Shown: positions 30,274 to 38,677 of the stretch, piece by piece
How the letters are laid out: every line of letters starts with the position of its first letter
Numbering within the stretch: position 1 is the first letter of the stretch
Assembly: GCF_026393345.1 (NCBI RefSeq)
Contig: NZ_JAPLAI010000035.1
Span: 1 to 64,000 of the forward strand
Origin: Microbacterium sp.
GTDB taxonomy: Bacteria > Actinomycetota > Actinomycetes > Actinomycetales > Microbacteriaceae
Length of the DNA: 64,000 nucleotides
Direction of reading: 5' to 3'
Translations under genes and position numbers: made by a program
Notes under the pieces: model-generated
What the model was told of the DNA's origin: nothing
Databases searched by the model: none
The model's input: the letters and a program-made list of their open reading frames with translations, nothing else

Positions 30274-31571
30274 ACGCCGCAGACCTCGTCGCCACCGGCG
30301 TCTCGAACACACTGCGGGCGCGCGCTCGGACAACCCTGACGGTCCTCGCGATCTTCGTCGGCGCGTTCACCCTCACCCTCACGAGCGGACTCGGCACCGG
30401 CATCAACCGCTACATCGACGACACCGTCTCCGCCCTCGGCGCGAGCGATGTGATCACGGTCACGAAGGTCAGCGATGTCGACGCCGGCGCCACCGCATCC
30501 GGCCCACGCGAATACGACCCGGATGCCGTCGTCACCGGCCAGGGTCTGGCCCGCAACGCCGTCACCCTCATGACGGCATCCGACCTCGATGACATCGGTG
30601 CAATCGACGGCGTCCTCGACGTTGCACCGGTCACCTCGGTGCAGCTCGACTACGTCCAGTACGCCGAGGGCGCACCCTATGTCGCGGGCCTCACCGCACT
30701 GGTGGCCGGCCAGACGGTGCAGCTCGCCGCCGGGACCGCGCCGGACGTGGATGCGGCCGAGCTCGAGGTCACGATCCCGGTGAGCTACGTCGAGCCGCTC
30801 GGCTTCGACGACGCGGACGAGGCGATCGGCGAGACCCTCGACCTCACACTGACGGATGCGGCGTTCACCGCGCACACGGTTCCCGCGGTCATCGTGGCGG
30901 TCGCCGAGGAAGGGCTCACCGGCCCGGGAGGCTCGAGCCTCATCGCGAACACCGCCCTGCAGGATGAGCTCGCGACGCTGCAGAGTGCGGGACTACCGGC
31001 CGACCAGCTCGACCGATGGTCGTCGGCCACCGCGTGGTTCGACCCGGGCCTCACGACAACGCAGATCGACAACCTGAAGGCGCGCCTCGCCGACGCCGGA
31101 TACACCGGCACGACGACCGCCGATCAGCTCGGCGCCTTCACCACGGTCATCGACACCATCGTGCTCGTCCTCAACGTCTTCGCCGCGATCGCCCTGCTCG
31201 CCGCGGGATTCGGGATCGTGAACACCCTGCTCATGTCGGTGCAGGAACGCACCCGCGAGATCGGCCTGATGAAGGCACTCGGCATGAGCAGTGCCCGGGT
31301 GTTCACCCTCTTCAGCATCGAAGCCGTGTTCATCGGGTTCCTCGGCAGCGCCATCGGCGTCGCGGCGGCGATGGTCGTCGGGACCGCTGCCAGCAGCATC
31401 CTCGCCGGTGCGCTGCTCTCCGCCCTGCCGGGACTCACGATCATCGCCTTCGACCCGGTGACGATCGCGCTCACGATCCTGCTCATCATGTTCGTCGCAT
31501 TCCTCGCCGGCACTCTGCCCGCAGCCCGCGCCGCCGGGAAGGACCCGGTCGAGGCGCTCCGTTACGAGTAA
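30270..31571 (+). CDS. ABC transporter permease (FtsX/MacB type)
   Basis: The 433-aa permease has one N-terminal membrane helix (about residues 18-42), an extracytoplasmic MacB-like domain of about 240 residues and three C-terminal helices from about 285 onward, with the conserved cytoplasmic VQERTREIGLMKALGMS and the closing PAARAAGKDPVEALRYE. It works with the ATPase encoded just upstream, with which it overlaps by 4 bases. The substrate is unknown; relatives move peptides, lipids or antibiotics out of the membrane. Confidence 0.92.
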   Translation: MNAADLVATGVSNTLRARARTTLTVLAIFVGAFTLTLTSGLGTGINRYIDDTVSALGASDVITVTKVSDVDAGATASGPREYDPDAVVTGQGLARNAVTLMTASDLDDIGAIDGVLDVAPVTSVQLDYVQYAEGAPYVAGLTALVAGQTVQLAAGTAPDVDAAELEVTIPVSYVEPLGFDDADEAIGETLDLTLTDAAFTAHTVPAVIVAVAEEGLTGPGGSSLIANTALQDELATLQSAGLPADQLDRWSSATAWFDPGLTTTQIDNLKARLADAGYTGTTTADQLGAFTTVIDTIVLVLNVFAAIALLAAGFGIVNTLLMSVQERTREIGLMKALGMSSARVFTLFSIEAVFIGFLGSAIGVAAAMVVGTAASSILAGALLSALPGLTIIAFDPVTIALTILLIMFVAFLAGTLPAARAAGKDPVEALRYE

Positions 31572-31607
31572 GCCGCTCCACCCCATCGGAAATCACAGGA
31601 GGAAGAC

Positions 31608-32048
31608 ATGACCGTATCGACTCTCGGCTACCCGGCCCGCGTCGGCATCCCGCTCAGCGCGCTCATCGTCGCCGTCATCGGGAGCGCCGTGAACGCATTG
31701 ATCGCGTGGGGCGGCGTGTCGCTCGGGGCGGCAGCCACCGGCGGACTGCTGCCCGCGGCCTACATCCCGGCCACCGTTGTCGCCGCGATCGGCGGCGCGA
31801 TCGGCTGGCACCTGATCAACCGGTACGCGCGCGATCCGCGACGGGTGATGCGGTGGCTCGTTCCCGCGTTCCTGGTGCTGTCGTTCATCCCCGACGTCAT
31901 CGTGGGTCTCAGTCTCGGCTGGCTTGTCACGGTGACGCTGATGGCGATGCACGTGGCCACGATCACGGTCGGGGTGACCACGTACTCCCGGCTCATGCCG
32001 CTCCACCCCGCCGGTGTTCCGGCACCGCCGGAAGGCTCACCGGCCTGA
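31608..32048 (+). CDS. DUF6069-type small membrane protein
   Basis: The 146-aa protein has four hydrophobic segments (for example GIPLSALIVAVIGSAVNALIA, YIPATVVAAIGGAIGW, WLVPAFLVLSFIPDVIVGL and VTVTLMAMHVATITVGV) and matches the general look of the actinobacterial DUF6069 family. The ATG at 31608 follows a good ACAGGAGGA site. It is probably the third gene of the ABC exporter operon, 36 bases after the permease. Its function is unknown. Confidence 0.75.
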   Translation: MTVSTLGYPARVGIPLSALIVAVIGSAVNALIAWGGVSLGAAATGGLLPAAYIPATVVAAIGGAIGWHLINRYARDPRRVMRWLVPAFLVLSFIPDVIVGLSLGWLVTVTLMAMHVATITVGVTTYSRLMPLHPAGVPAPPEGSPA

Positions 32049-32056
32049 TCGGCGGG

Positions 32057-32326
32057 TCAGTCCATCGCGAGCGCGGCGGCGCGGAGTATCTGGTCCATCG
32101 TCGGCACACCGCTCGCCCGGACGACCTCGCGCCCCTCACCGTTCCGGACGATGACGGTCGGGGTGGCGGCGATGTCGAGCTCCTCGGCCAGGTCCGGCTC
32201 GAAGGCGACATCATGCTCGGTGAGGCGGCTTTCGGGGATCACTCCCGCGGCCGTTTCGAGCAGCATCCGGGTCTGTGCGCATGCGCCGCAGAACGAGGAT
32301 GAGAACAGCTCGAAGTGGACACTCAC
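32057..32326 (-). CDS. Thioredoxin-like small protein
   Basis: This 89-aa protein has the thioredoxin fold with the active-site pair in SSFCGACAQTRML (CxxC near residues 12-15) and the cis-proline region ATPTVIV. It probably reduces or senses disulfides in the cytoplasm. The GTG at 32326 is chosen since the fold begins at once with SVHFELFSS; the longer ORF-track start enters the azoreductase gene. It follows that gene by 22 bases on the same strand and may be its co-transcribed partner. Confidence 0.82.
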   Translation of the reverse strand: MSVHFELFSSSFCGACAQTRMLLETAAGVIPESRLTEHDVAFEPDLAEELDIAATPTVIVRNGEGREVVRASGVPTMDQILRAAALAMD

Positions 32327-32348
32327 CCGGGTCACGCTACGCCCATGG

Positions 32349-33008
32349 TCAGGCCGCGGTCTGGGTGTGCCGCAGCGCCGCGAGCTCACGGCCGGACCGG
32401 ACCGCCGCGGCCTCGGCGCCGGCCTTGATCTCGGCCGCCATATCGGTGAAGGCGTCGAGCGCCGGGTTGACCCCGACGAGGGTGAACTCACGCTGGACGA
32501 CGCGCAGGTCGAGGCCCCAGACGTCTTCGAGTACCCGGCGAAGCCACGACGTGGAGTGGTCCCAGCCCTCCTTCGGGGTTCCGGGGCTGTAGTTGCCGCC
32601 GAGGACCGTGACGAGCGTGGCCGGCTTGCCACGGAGGGCGGTGCCCTCGGGGTTGATGCGGGGGTCGGTATAGGCGAGGTCGAACCAGGCCTTGAAGTGC
32701 TGGGACACCCCGAAGTTGTAGAGCGGGACGGTGAACAGCAGCGCGTCCGCGGTCACGAGCTCGTCGGCCAGGGTCGTGGCGAGGGCGATCGCGTCCCGCT
32801 GCGCCTCGGAGCGGTCGGCCTCGGGGGTGAAACCGCCGGTTACGGCGTTCGGCCACGCGGTGGCGGGGATCGGGTCGGCGGCGAGGTCGCGCCGGACAAC
32901 GGTCGAATCCGGATGTGCGGCGACCCATTGTTCTTCGACGAGGTCCCCCAGCGCTCGGCTCGAGGACGTGGCGGGAAGGATGCTGGCATCCAGGCGGAAC
33001 AGCGTCAC
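32349..33008 (-). CDS. azoR: FMN-dependent NADH-azoreductase
   Basis: The 219-aa flavodoxin-fold enzyme reduces azo compounds and quinones with NADH and FMN. Features are the FMN phosphate loop LDASILPATSSSRAL near residues 6-20, FTVPLYNFGVSQHFKAWFD and VTVLGGNYSPG. The start is GTG at 33008. The gene is divergent from an HxlR-type regulator gene; the shared 79-base gap holds an inverted repeat that is a likely operator. Confidence 0.9.
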   Translation of the reverse strand: MTLFRLDASILPATSSSRALGDLVEEQWVAAHPDSTVVRRDLAADPIPATAWPNAVTGGFTPEADRSEAQRDAIALATTLADELVTADALLFTVPLYNFGVSQHFKAWFDLAYTDPRINPEGTALRGKPATLVTVLGGNYSPGTPKEGWDHSTSWLRRVLEDVWGLDLRVVQREFTLVGVNPALDAFTDMAAEIKAGAEAAAVRSGRELAALRHTQTAA

Positions 33009-33032
33009 GATGACTCCAATCGCATTTTGACT

Positions 33033-33057
33033 AGTCGCTCTGCTTTTCAAAGCGACT
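33033..33057. promoter_or_regulatory. Inverted repeat between azoR and the HxlR regulator gene
   Basis: AGTCGCT (33033-33039) and AGCGACT (33051-33057) are exact reverse complements separated by 11 bases, centred in the short gap between two divergent genes. The A/T-rich surroundings (TTTTGACT, TTTTCAAAG) fit overlapping promoters. It is the likely binding site of the HxlR-type protein encoded next to it. Confidence 0.55.
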
Positions 33058-33087
33058 TTGGTGACACTAGCACGATAGACTCCCGCC

Positions 33088-33429
33088 ATGGACGTGAACG
33101 AGGAGGGGCGGCACCAGTGCGACGCCACGGTGACCCTCGCGTTCTCGATCCTCGGCAAGCGGTGGAACGGCATGATCATCGACTCCCTCGGCGCAGGCCC
33201 GATGTCGTTCGTCGCGCTGCGCCGCGCCGTCACGGGGATCAGCGATGCCGTGCTCTCCGACCGGCTCGCCGAACTCGCCGACGCGACGCTTCTGACGCGC
33301 AGCGTCGACCCCGGCCCCCCGGTCGCCGTGACCTATGAGCTCACCCCGGGCGGCGAGCAGCTCATCCCCGTGCTCCGACAACTCGGTCAGTGGGCCGAGG
33401 CGAACCTCGTGGTGGGCCCGAAGGCCTGA
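33088..33429 (+). CDS. HxlR-family transcriptional regulator
   Basis: The 113-aa winged-helix regulator shows the HxlR pattern: CDATVTLAFSILGKRWNGMII, then LRRAVTGISDAVLSDRLAEL and VTYELTPGGEQLIPVLRQLGQWAE. A Cys near residue 11 matches the redox-sensing position of relatives such as YodB, which react to quinones or electrophiles. It is divergent from azoR, so regulation of that detoxifying enzyme is the natural reading. Confidence 0.92.
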   Translation: MDVNEEGRHQCDATVTLAFSILGKRWNGMIIDSLGAGPMSFVALRRAVTGISDAVLSDRLAELADATLLTRSVDPGPPVAVTYELTPGGEQLIPVLRQLGQWAEANLVVGPKA

Positions 33430-33516
33430 CCCCACCGCAGGCCGCTGCTGCGGTCCGTCCTCGGCGACGGTAGCGTGGCGCGCGCGGGCACCGCGTCCGC
33501 AGGCGGTCGAGACGTG

Positions 33517-34107
33517 ATGCCGGAAGATCGAATCGAACTGTGGTGGCTGCCGGTCGGCGCGGGCGGTCATGTGGTGATCCACACGAGTGCGTGGTGGGAA
33601 CACCTGCAGGCGCGGCGCGAGCGACGATCCCCGCAGCCGCTGTACCACGCGGCGCTCGAGGTGTTCCAGGGCGGGCACCGGCACCTCATCGAGATGACGC
33701 CGGCGTGGAGCGCGCCGGTGCACGAGCGGGGGGTCGTGGCCACCGGGCCGGTGGGGGCTCGATGGCTCGGGTTCAGCCGCTTCTTCCGCTACGAGGTGCG
33801 CTGCTGGGCGGACGGCATCCTGCCCGACCGGGAGTGGGCGGTGGCGTCGCCCGCGACGTTCCCGCTGGCGTCCGGGACGGCCGAGGCACTGATCGCGCGC
33901 GTCGGCCGGATCCCGGCGTACACCTGGGGGCGAGACGCACTCGGATGCGGGGACATGTGGAATTCGAACTCCCTCGCGTCGTGGCTGCTGCTCACGGCCG
34001 GCATCGATGCCGAACGCGTCGTGCCTCCGTCCGGGGGCCGGGCTCCGGGGTGGCGGGCCGGGCTCGTGGCCGGGCGTGAGGAGCGGGATCGGACGGCGGC
34101 GACCTGA
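33517..34107 (+). CDS. Hypothetical protein, function unknown
   Basis: The gene is not recognised. The protein is about 196 aa from the ATG at 33517; a GTG one codon upstream is equally possible. It has no signal peptide or membrane segment. It is rich in Trp and Arg, with conserved-looking stretches HLIEMTPAWSAPVHERGVV, WLGFSRFFRYEVRCW and GCGDMWNSNSLASWLL. The last may be an active-site or binding motif, since the Cys-Gly-Asp-x-Trp-Asn-Ser pattern is unusual. It lies alone between the HxlR gene and a convergent reductase gene. Confidence 0.65.
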   Translation: MPEDRIELWWLPVGAGGHVVIHTSAWWEHLQARRERRSPQPLYHAALEVFQGGHRHLIEMTPAWSAPVHERGVVATGPVGARWLGFSRFFRYEVRCWADGILPDREWAVASPATFPLASGTAEALIARVGRIPAYTWGRDALGCGDMWNSNSLASWLLLTAGIDAERVVPPSGGRAPGWRAGLVAGREERDRTAAT

Positions 34108-34114
34108 CCGTCGT

Positions 34115-34516
34115 TCAGCGACGTCGCAGCGCCAGCACCGGGATCACCCGGTCAGTCTTCTCCTCATAGGCCTTGAAGCCGGGGCTCGCGGTCGTGAACC
34201 GCGCCCAGGCGGCGTCGCGCTCCTCGCCCTCGAGGCGGGTGGCGCGCACCGGCACCACACCCTCCGGTGTCTCGATGTCGACGTCCGGGTGGGCGAGCAG
34301 ATTGTGGAACCAGGCGGGATTGTCCGGGGCGCCGGCCTTGGATGCGGCGATGAGCCAGGTGTCCGTATCCTCGCGGATGGCCATCACCGGGGTGAGGCGT
34401 TCGACACCGCTGCGGGCACCGATGTGATGCAACAGCACCAGCTTGTCGCCGAATCTGTCGACCGTACCGCCGTTCGCACGGAACTGTTCGATGATCTGCT
34501 GGTTCCAGTCGCTCAC
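34115..34516 (-). CDS. Deazaflavin (F420)-dependent nitroreductase-family protein
   Basis: This 133-aa member of the Ddn/DUF385 family shows the hallmarks LVLLHHIGARSGVERLTPVMA, WLIAASKAGAPDNPAWFHNLLAHPDVDI and a C-terminal PGFKAYEEKTDRVIPVLAL. It probably reduces a quinone or nitro-type substrate with F420. The GTG at 34516 is preferred because GGAGGA lies just upstream and the family fold starts there; the ORF-track start adds 25 unrelated residues. It is divergent from the iron-containing oxidase gene. Confidence 0.88.
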   Translation of the reverse strand: MSDWNQQIIEQFRANGGTVDRFGDKLVLLHHIGARSGVERLTPVMAIREDTDTWLIAASKAGAPDNPAWFHNLLAHPDVDIETPEGVVPVRATRLEGEERDAAWARFTTASPGFKAYEEKTDRVIPVLALRRR

Positions 34517-34641
34517 GCGTCGCTCCTCCGTAGACCCGGCCGCGGCGTGGAAGCCTGTGGCGGGCACACCATGGGTAGCACTTCCCGTCACCGCACGGCA
34601 AGCCCGTCGCTCCGCGGTGGGCGGTGGGATGGACTGAGGAC

Positions 34642-35700
34642 ATGTCGTTGACTGCTGTGCCTCCGGCCGCCTGGTTTTCCGTGCCGTTCCGCGACCGCGG
34701 CCCGCTCAGTGCGCTCATCATGGCGGCGATCGACTCTCCCGAAGCCGCCTTCGACGCCATCCCGGAGGCGGCGGCCGAGGCCGCGTCGCGGACGCCCGAT
34801 GCGATCCACGACGGTGACCTGCAGCTGGCACTGTTCGTCCTCTACGGTCTCGCGTACGGATCGTTCGGCCCGCTCGGCGCCGACGTGGAGTGGCATCCCG
34901 ATCTGCTCCGCGCCCGCGCGATCCTCGAGGCGGTGTTCGAGCAGCACCTCCGCGACCGGGTCTCCCCGCCTGCACTCCCCTCGCAGGTGACGGCGGGCAC
35001 GATGGCATCGACCCTGTTCGATCTGACGGCGCCGACGCCCGGACCGAGCCTCGCCCGCTTCGTCGAGAAGAAGGCCACGCCCGAGCAGATCCGCGAGATG
35101 CTCATCCTCCGGAGCATCTACACGCTGCGGGAAGCCGACCCGCACTCCTGGGCCATCCCGCGGCTCACCGGTCGCGCGAAGGCGGCGCTGGTCGAGATCC
35201 AGTCCGACGAATACGGCGGCGGACGACCCGAGCGCATGCACGCCGTGCTCTACGCCGACGCGATGCGGGGCGCCGGACTCGATGACGGTTACGGCACCTA
35301 CCTGGACCGGGTCCCGGCCGTCATCCTGGCGCACCAGAACGTGATGTCGATGTTCGGCCTGAACCGGCGCCTGCTCGGCGCCGTGGTCGGGCACCTGGCG
35401 GCGTTCGAGATGACCTCGTCCCTTCCCAACCGGCGGTACGCCGACGGCCTCCGGCGGGCCGGTTTCGGGACGGATGTCACGGCGTACTTCGACGAGCACG
35501 TCGAGGCCGACGCCGTCCACGAGCAGATCGCCGGACGGGATCTCGCCGGCGGCCTGGCCGAGGATCAGCCCGCCCTCGCGGCGGACATCCTCTTCGGCGC
35601 CGCCGCGTGCCTGCTCATGGACGATCTCGTCGCCGAGCACGCGCTGCGGGCGTGGGAGTCGGGCGCGAGCGCGCTCCGGCCTGCCGCGGAGGCGTCATGA
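34642..35700 (+). CDS. Iron-containing redox enzyme (haem-oxygenase-like diiron family)
   Basis: The 352-aa protein is helical and matches the haem-oxygenase-like diiron oxidase/oxygenase family. Likely metal-binding segments are EWHPDLLRAR, EIQSDEYGGG, GHLAAFEM and FDEHVEADAVHE, with DILFGAAACLLMDD near the end. The reaction is unknown; relatives oxidise or cleave small amines and fatty acids. The ATG at 34642 is used (TGAGGAC upstream). Its stop overlaps the start of the CDGSH gene (ATGA), so the two are coupled and the iron-sulfur protein is probably an electron donor. Confidence 0.85.
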   Translation: MSLTAVPPAAWFSVPFRDRGPLSALIMAAIDSPEAAFDAIPEAAAEAASRTPDAIHDGDLQLALFVLYGLAYGSFGPLGADVEWHPDLLRARAILEAVFEQHLRDRVSPPALPSQVTAGTMASTLFDLTAPTPGPSLARFVEKKATPEQIREMLILRSIYTLREADPHSWAIPRLTGRAKAALVEIQSDEYGGGRPERMHAVLYADAMRGAGLDDGYGTYLDRVPAVILAHQNVMSMFGLNRRLLGAVVGHLAAFEMTSSLPNRRYADGLRRAGFGTDVTAYFDEHVEADAVHEQIAGRDLAGGLAEDQPALAADILFGAAACLLMDDLVAEHALRAWESGASALRPAAEAS

Positions 35701-35942
35701 CCGGATCGCGCGAACGAGACCGAGAGGATGCGACCATGACGGATCCCGAGGTACAGCTCGTCGTGTGCCCCGACGGGCCGCTGCTCGTCCGCGGAGCGAT
35801 CGATCTCCGCGACGACGAGGGGAACCCGATCGTCTCCCGCCGCCGCACGGTCGCGCTGTGCCGCTGCGGGAACTCCGCGATCAAGCCATGGTGCGACGGC
35901 ACGCACAAGCTCCTGCGGCCGCACGGCGGCCCGGCGTCCTGA
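35697..35942 (+). CDS. CDGSH-type iron-sulfur protein
   Basis: The small protein (81 aa from 35697, or 68 aa from ATG 35736) has one mitoNEET-like CDGSH domain. The 2Fe-2S ligands are seen in ALCRCGNSAIKPWCDGTH (three Cys and one His, CDGTH instead of CDGSH). Both starts have ribosome-binding sites: GGAGG before 35697, which also overlaps the upstream stop, and GAGAGG before 35736. It is coupled to the haem-oxygenase-like oxidase gene and probably serves it. Confidence 0.88.
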   Translation: MTGSRERDREDATMTDPEVQLVVCPDGPLLVRGAIDLRDDEGNPIVSRRRTVALCRCGNSAIKPWCDGTHKLLRPHGGPAS

Positions 35943-35946
35943 CCCG

Positions 35947-36570
35947 CTACCCGGCCGGGTACGGGTTCGAGCGCAGCAACTCCGCGAGGGCTGCCGCGTT
36001 GCGCGCGAGCGTGCGGGTCGCCGAGGCCACCGCTTCGGGCGTCTCGTCGAGGTCCTTGTAGTCGACCGACTGCATGGCCTCGCCGTTCCAGTACGTACCG
36101 CCCTGCGCCGGGATCGTGTACCCCACGTCGTTGAGCCCCTGGAAGAGGTCGGCGGTGATCTTGTGGGCGCCGTCCTCGTTGCCGACGACAGCGGTGACCG
36201 CGACCTTGCCGAACAGGTGTGGCCGCCCTTCCGCATCCGTCTCCGACAGCTCCGCATCCAGGCGTTCCAGCACGCGCTGCGCGACGGAGGACATGTGTCC
36301 CATCCACGTCGGGGTGCCGATCACGAGGATGTCGGCGGCGAGCACCTGCTCACGAAGCGTCGGCCACGCGTCCCCCTCTCCCATATCGGCGTCGACGCCG
36401 GGCTTCACATCGTGGTCGACGACGCGCAGCTGCGAGCCGACAACGCCGTGCAGGGCGAGTTCGCCCAGCACCTGCGACAGCAGGAGCTCGGTGCTCGAGG
36501 GCTCATCGCCCGGCTTCAGGGTGCAGTTGAGGGCGACGGCGCGCAGCGGGGTCTGTTCGGGGGAATCCAT
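35947..36570 (-). CDS. Flavodoxin-fold NAD(P)H-dependent oxidoreductase
   Basis: The 207-aa protein is of the flavodoxin/NADPH-dependent FMN reductase family. It opens with a phosphate-binding loop region (ALNCTLKPGDEPSSTELLL near residues 13-31) and has ILVIGTPTWMGHMSSVAQRVLERLD and VVGNEDGAHKITADLFQGLNDVGY. It probably shuttles electrons or reduces quinones with FMN. It converges on the CDGSH gene with a 4-base gap. Confidence 0.85.
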   Translation of the reverse strand: MDSPEQTPLRAVALNCTLKPGDEPSSTELLLSQVLGELALHGVVGSQLRVVDHDVKPGVDADMGEGDAWPTLREQVLAADILVIGTPTWMGHMSSVAQRVLERLDAELSETDAEGRPHLFGKVAVTAVVGNEDGAHKITADLFQGLNDVGYTIPAQGGTYWNGEAMQSVDYKDLDETPEAVASATRTLARNAAALAELLRSNPYPAG

Positions 36571-36628
36571 GCCGACACGCTAGACGTGGCATGCGGTGCC
36601 CCGGCCCGGGGTTGACAGGGCACCCGGA

Positions 36629-37711
36629 TCAGGCGACGCGGGTGCCCGGCGGCAGGGTGCGAGCCGGGGTCCGGGTGCGCGCCCAGGCCCCCCACATCAG
36701 CAAGGCCGCGACGATCAGCTGCACCGCGAGGCCGACGAACCAGCTCGGCGTCGTGCCCTCGATCCTTTCCTGGGTCGACGGGTACTCGACGGATCCGGTA
36801 TCGGTGCACCCGTCGGTGACGATCTCCGTCTTCGGCGGGATCTGCGCGAACCGCACGCTCGCGCGGATCTGCCCGAACAGATCCTCCGGCTCGCCCCGAC
36901 GGTCGAACGTCGCGGGGGTCGCGTCGGCGAGGACGACGAACGGATTGGCGGCGAGAATCCACCACACCTGGTCGAACCGGGGCATGTCGTAACGGGAGGT
37001 CTGCCACTCGCTGCACACGTACTCCGGCTCGGTCATGTCACCGCAGCTCGGGTCGCCGGTACCCGGACCGCAATCGTAGACAGTGGTGTCCTCCAGCCAC
37101 CGCGACTGCGACACCACCTCGGTGCGGACGGCCGAGCCACCGAGGAGGAAGGCGATGAGCGTGCCGATCACGAACGCCGCGACCACGAGATAGGTCGCGG
37201 CGACGGAGAAGAGCGGACGGGCGATGAGCGCCGACAGACCCACCCCGATCGCGGCGAACACGCCGATCTCGATCACCAGGATGAGCAGCGAGACTGCGAG
37301 GACCGGGACCGTCACCCCGCCACCCACCATGGCGATCACCATGAACGGCACCGCGACCACGACGAACGCGAGACCCGTGATCCACGCGGCGAGGAGCTTG
37401 CCGAACACGATGTCAGCGGTGGAGGCGAGGGTGACCTGGACGGGGGCGAGGGTCGCCGCATCCCGGTCGCCGTTGACGGCGTTACCGGACACGGTGGGCG
37501 ACACCAGCACGACGAGCAGCAGCACGACGTACACGATCGTGGAATAGATGGCGCCGCCCGGCTCCGGACTCCACGACCAGGCGAGGAACGAGAGCCCGGT
37601 CACCGCGATGAGGATGACGGCGAAGACACCGAGCAGCACGTACCAGGCGACCGACCGCACCCGCTGGGCGAGTTCGAGCTGGACGATGGCCCACAGTCGT
37701 GCCGCGTTCAC
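36629..37711 (-). CDS. ABC-2 type transporter permease
   Basis: This is a 360-aa permease with about six hydrophobic segments (first near residues 18-40, last near the C terminus) and a large extracytoplasmic loop containing several Cys residues (TVYDCGPGTGDPSCGDM). The start is GTG at 37711, overlapping the stop of the ATPase gene by GTGA. The SPTVSGNAVNGDRDAATLAPVQVT segment is typical of ABC-2 permeases. It forms an exporter with the upstream ATPase; the substrate is unknown. Confidence 0.88.
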   Translation of the reverse strand: MNAARLWAIVQLELAQRVRSVAWYVLLGVFAVILIAVTGLSFLAWSWSPEPGGAIYSTIVYVVLLLVVLVSPTVSGNAVNGDRDAATLAPVQVTLASTADIVFGKLLAAWITGLAFVVVAVPFMVIAMVGGGVTVPVLAVSLLILVIEIGVFAAIGVGLSALIARPLFSVAATYLVVAAFVIGTLIAFLLGGSAVRTEVVSQSRWLEDTTVYDCGPGTGDPSCGDMTEPEYVCSEWQTSRYDMPRFDQVWWILAANPFVVLADATPATFDRRGEPEDLFGQIRASVRFAQIPPKTEIVTDGCTDTGSVEYPSTQERIEGTTPSWFVGLAVQLIVAALLMWGAWARTRTPARTLPPGTRVA

Positions 37712-38622
37712 GAGGCGTCTCCGAGATCGAGGAACGCCTGTTCGAGCCTGCCGACCGCCGGCGCGAACTCGATGACCGGCACCCCTCCCGCCACGAGCGT
37801 GCCCAGCCCGTGTGCCGCGTCGGCGTCGGACGCGAACGGCACGGTGAGAGCGTCGCGGTCCGATCCCACGTCCTCGGGGGCGAGCCCGAGGAGCGCGGCC
37901 ACGCCGGCCGCGGTCGGACGCTCGCCGGTCGCCCGGACCCGCCACCGCCGCATCCGCGTGCCCACGCCCGGCTCGTCGACCGATCGGCCCGCGAGGACGA
38001 AGGCGGCATCATCGACGAGTTCGTCGAGTTCGCTCAGCACATGGCTGGAGATGAGCACGGTGCGGCCGGCCGCGGCGAAGGAGCGAAGCAGCTCACGCAG
38101 GTCGATCCGCGCCTGCGGGTCGAGACCGGATGCGGGTTCGTCCAGCAGCAGCACCTCCGGGTCGTGCACGAGTGCCCGGGCAAGTCCCAGGCGCTGCTTC
38201 TGCCCGCGGGACAGCACGCGCGCGGGCGCATCGGCAAGATCGGCGAGCCCGACGCGCGTCAGCAGTGAGGCGGCGCGGTCGCGAGCGGCAGCGCGGGTCA
38301 TGCCGTAGAGGCGCCCGGTGTACACCAGCGTCTCGCGAGCGGTCAGCGAGGCCCAGGCGCCGAGGGCGTCCGGCATCCAGCCGATGCGGGCGCGGGCGCC
38401 GGCGGGGTCGTCCACCGGGTCGATGCCCGCGACCCGGATGCTGCCCGCATCCGGTCGGAGGAGCGATGCCAGCATGAGCAGCAGCGTGGTCTTGCCGGCC
38501 CCGTTGGGTCCCACGAGACCGGTGATCCGGCCGGGGAGGGCGGTGAGGGTGATGCTGCGGACGGCCTCGACGCGGCCGAAGGACCGCCGTACGTCGATCG
38601 CTTCGATTCCTGCGGAGGTCAC
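37708..38622 (-). CDS. ABC transporter ATP-binding protein
   Basis: The 304-aa ATPase has Walker A (VGPNGAGKTTLL), a signature variant LSRGQKQRLGLARAL, Walker B (VLLLDEPASGLDP) and the switch His (LISSHVLSEL). The C-terminal 80 residues form an accessory domain typical of ABC-2 drug or polymer exporters. It is the first gene of a two-gene operon with the permease, sharing a GTGA overlap. Confidence 0.93.
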   Translation of the reverse strand: MTSAGIEAIDVRRSFGRVEAVRSITLTALPGRITGLVGPNGAGKTTLLLMLASLLRPDAGSIRVAGIDPVDDPAGARARIGWMPDALGAWASLTARETLVYTGRLYGMTRAAARDRAASLLTRVGLADLADAPARVLSRGQKQRLGLARALVHDPEVLLLDEPASGLDPQARIDLRELLRSFAAAGRTVLISSHVLSELDELVDDAAFVLAGRSVDEPGVGTRMRRWRVRATGERPTAAGVAALLGLAPEDVGSDRDALTVPFASDADAAHGLGTLVAGGVPVIEFAPAVGRLEQAFLDLGDAS

Positions 38623-38677
38623 GCGTCCACCGTATGGGCACGCCCGGGCCGATGGGAAGAGCCGAGGTCGGGGCGGC

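Noticed and set aside
28225-30333. 702-aa form of the histidine kinase in the ORF track
   Set aside because: The extra 310 residues are antisense to the ABC ATPase gene; the kinase starts at 29403.
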